From NCBI GenBank assembly GCA_002344895.1, contig DDUR01000045.1:1-6361 (forward strand): DNA of 6,361 nucleotides. The letters are read 5' to 3'. The notes beneath the pieces were generated by a model. That model had not been told where the DNA came from and did no database searches. It saw nothing but the letters and a program-made list of their open reading frames with translations. Shown in pieces: positions 4,788 to 6,361 of this stretch; the first letter of the stretch is position 1; every line of letters starts with the position of its first letter. The position numbers and the translations under genes are program-made. Source of the DNA: Ignavibacteria bacterium UBA2333. Lineage in GTDB: Bacteria; Bacteroidota; Ignavibacteria; Kapaibacteriales; Kapaibacteriaceae.

Positions 4788-6350
4788 ATGGATAAACTAT
4801 TCACAAAACTGATGCTGACATTGTCTGTTGGCGTGGTTTTCTGCGCTGTTCCGTGTGGTGCGCAGGGTCAGGCAACGCCCTTAAAACAGCTGTTTACGCT
4901 GGAGAAGTTTGGAGGGACAATGCAATTGTTGCCAGACTTCATCAAGGGTGAGGACTGGTGGAGTAGTGCGCTTTCACCGAAAGGGTATTATTCCTTGTTG
5001 TGGCGTTTCGGCCACCCGGGAGATACTACGAACCGGCAGATAGCGTGTTCGTTTATAGCCGAGGATCCGAAGTTTGCTGCCTTTGACATAAGTACCGGTA
5101 CAGCTGAATACGGCGACTTTAACGGGGATGGCTTACGAGACTGGATTGACGGAGATGGTTGGGTGTTCTGGGGTGATACCTCAAAAGTTCCGACGTGTAA
5201 CGGTGAAGGCGGCAAGTCTACCAGCCTCGTTATGGATCTTGACAAGGACGGATATGATGATGCGATTTCCCGGGGTGGCATCGCATGGGGCCACCCCACA
5301 CGTCCGCTGCAGGCAACGTCAAGCATTGCTGTCGAGCGTGTTGACACGGTTGTGTATGGTGGTGGCTACCTGATTGAGGATCCGTTTATCATCTTCCCTG
5401 CACGCGTGCATGATACCGCTATTGTTATGTATAGCGTTTTGTTCCAGAGCCCTTCGGGTCCGACCTACGATGAGCGGTGGCAGTATGTACAAACGCTGAA
5501 TGAGGACGACATCCGCAGTCATGCGCCAACGATTCGTACGGCAGGACCACGCAATGCCGTACGTCGTATCAAGAGGAGACTCAGCGAAGGATTTTTCTAT
5601 CCGTCCTTGTCCTACTACCGTAACGACCGGTATGTGATTGTCAGCGGCGACACGATCTATGAGCTCACACCGACGTCGCTGATACCACAGCGTGGAGAAC
5701 AGCTCCGCATTGATCCGCGCGCGAGCAGAGTGATTCGTGATGCGGAGGGCTGGTCTCCCATCGACACCCTTCGCACGATTGACGGCTATTACTTTTTTAC
5801 CTTCGACCATGGACATCTAGGTCGTCTTCAGGTTGATCTTTACGAGATTACGGAGGCATCGGACCCCTTTCCGCAACGTACCGGTAGCTATTTCGTTGAT
5901 TCGCAACAACATGACGGTAGCACGACGCTCAGTTATCCTACCCGAGCATCATTTTTCATGGATCAGACAGGTGACGGGAAGTATGAGATTGCCGTAGCGT
6001 ACCAGCTTGAAGACTGCTACGAGTTCGACCCCGAGTGCTGGATCACCCGCGTTTTTGACGTATTTGGCTCGAAGCAACTAACGTCGGTAGGTGAGAGTGG
6101 TCATACCGAGACGACAGACATAACATTGTCCCGCTGCGTCCTGCGGTGGTCAAATGCATCTACCGAGACGGTTACCGTTCGTACAGTCGACAATCTTGGC
6201 AAACTTCTTGGTGTACTTCCGGCCACAGAAGATGTTCTCCGTAACGGCTTGCAGCTTCCGCCGTCCATGTGTCCACGGGGTATGGTCCACGTCCAGATTG
6301 TCTGGAACGGTGGTATGAAGACGGCAACGTTTATGAATGACGCTGGGTGA
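4788..6350 (+). CDS. Secreted FG-GAP/VCBS-like protein with T9SS-like C-terminal domain (520 aa)
   Basis: The product begins with a signal peptide (MDKLFTKLML then a hydrophobic core, with likely cleavage around residues 24-30 near GAQGQA). No good lipobox precedes either Cys. Three Ca-binding-type loops are visible: D110-x-N-x-D114-G-x-x-D118, D150-x-D-x-D154-G-x-x-D158 and D392-x-T-x-D396-G-x-x-E400. Each is followed by a short strand, as in FG-GAP/VCBS repeats of beta-propeller-like extracellular proteins. The last 75 residues or so (RTVDNLGKLLGVLP, then GMVHVQIVWNGGMKTATF) resemble a type A T9SS sorting domain, which would send the protein across the outer membrane to the cell surface; this is a pattern judgement. 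The function beyond exported, Ca-dependent folding is unknown. The final residues, NDAG, and the TGA stop come from the 10-bp repeat, so the natural C-terminus may be missing or changed. It follows nrnA in the same direction but is separated by repeats and a hairpin, so it is probably a separate transcript. Confidence 0.85.
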   Translation: MDKLFTKLMLTLSVGVVFCAVPCGAQGQATPLKQLFTLEKFGGTMQLLPDFIKGEDWWSSALSPKGYYSLLWRFGHPGDTTNRQIACSFIAEDPKFAAFDISTGTAEYGDFNGDGLRDWIDGDGWVFWGDTSKVPTCNGEGGKSTSLVMDLDKDGYDDAISRGGIAWGHPTRPLQATSSIAVERVDTVVYGGGYLIEDPFIIFPARVHDTAIVMYSVLFQSPSGPTYDERWQYVQTLNEDDIRSHAPTIRTAGPRNAVRRIKRRLSEGFFYPSLSYYRNDRYVIVSGDTIYELTPTSLIPQRGEQLRIDPRASRVIRDAEGWSPIDTLRTIDGYYFFTFDHGHLGRLQVDLYEITEASDPFPQRTGSYFVDSQQHDGSTTLSYPTRASFFMDQTGDGKYEIAVAYQLEDCYEFDPECWITRVFDVFGSKQLTSVGESGHTETTDITLSRCVLRWSNASTETVTVRTVDNLGKLLGVLPATEDVLRNGLQLPPSMCPRGMVHVQIVWNGGMKTATFMNDAG

Positions 6351-6361
6351 CGCGAGGTGAC
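6335..6361 (+). repeat. Second copy of the GGGTGACGCN repeat at a gene's 3' end
   Basis: The bases GAATGACGCT, GGGTGACGCG and AGGTGAC form two units and a partial third that runs off the window. As after nrnA, the repeat begins before the stop codon and encodes Asp-Ala-Gly-stop in the same phase. The total length of this array cannot be seen. Confidence 0.75.

Noticed and set aside
5319..5816. 165-aa minus-strand frame
   Set aside because: It is antisense to the secreted protein, whose domains and start signals are clear.

Overview
The window looks like chromosomal DNA from a moderately GC-rich bacterium of the Bacteroidota/Chlorobiota (FCB) side, perhaps a Kapabacteria-like lineage. This is inferred from three things: an NrnA-type DHH phosphoesterase, a membrane-anchored PASTA protein without a kinase, and an exported FG-GAP-like protein whose C-terminus resembles a type IX secretion (T9SS) sorting domain. 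Some genes have clear Shine-Dalgarno sites (GGAGG, AAAGGA, GAGG), which argues against a typical Bacteroidia genome. No database search was possible, so the taxonomy is tentative.

Layout. Positions 101-1636 (minus) encode a large all-helical, TPR-like protein of unknown function in AT-richer DNA. Divergent from it, behind an A/C-rich G/T-poor leader, lies a 61-residue ORF with a hydrophobic N-terminus (1815-2000). A 16-codon ORF with a good ribosome-binding site follows (2064-2114), its stop codon in a hairpin loop. Then comes a 118-residue protein (2171-2527) that resembles a degenerate GIY-YIG-fold domain. The convergent gap 2528-2791 has no gene but holds two inverted repeats and three copies of an approximately 18-bp motif spaced exactly 45 bp apart.

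Positions 2792-3529 (minus) encode a single-pass membrane protein with three PASTA domains. Its start codon is 16 bp from the divergent start of nrnA (3546-4580), and a perfect 13-bp palindrome fills most of that gap. The final gene (4788-6350) encodes a secreted 520-residue protein with Ca-binding DxNxDG-type loops and a T9SS-like C-terminal domain.

The most unusual feature is a 10-bp tandem repeat (GGGTGACGCN). It begins inside the last codons of nrnA, and the same repeat begins inside the last codons of the secreted-protein gene. In both cases the repeat encodes the same end, Asp-Ala-Gly-stop. The array after nrnA is followed by a small hairpin and a 12-bp C-rich array, so G-rich tracts with quadruplex-compatible spacing lie on opposite strands within about 170 bp. 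The second point of interest is the helical-repeat protein next to short divergent ORFs, a layout reminiscent of peptide/receptor pairs, although the sequence does not prove that role.
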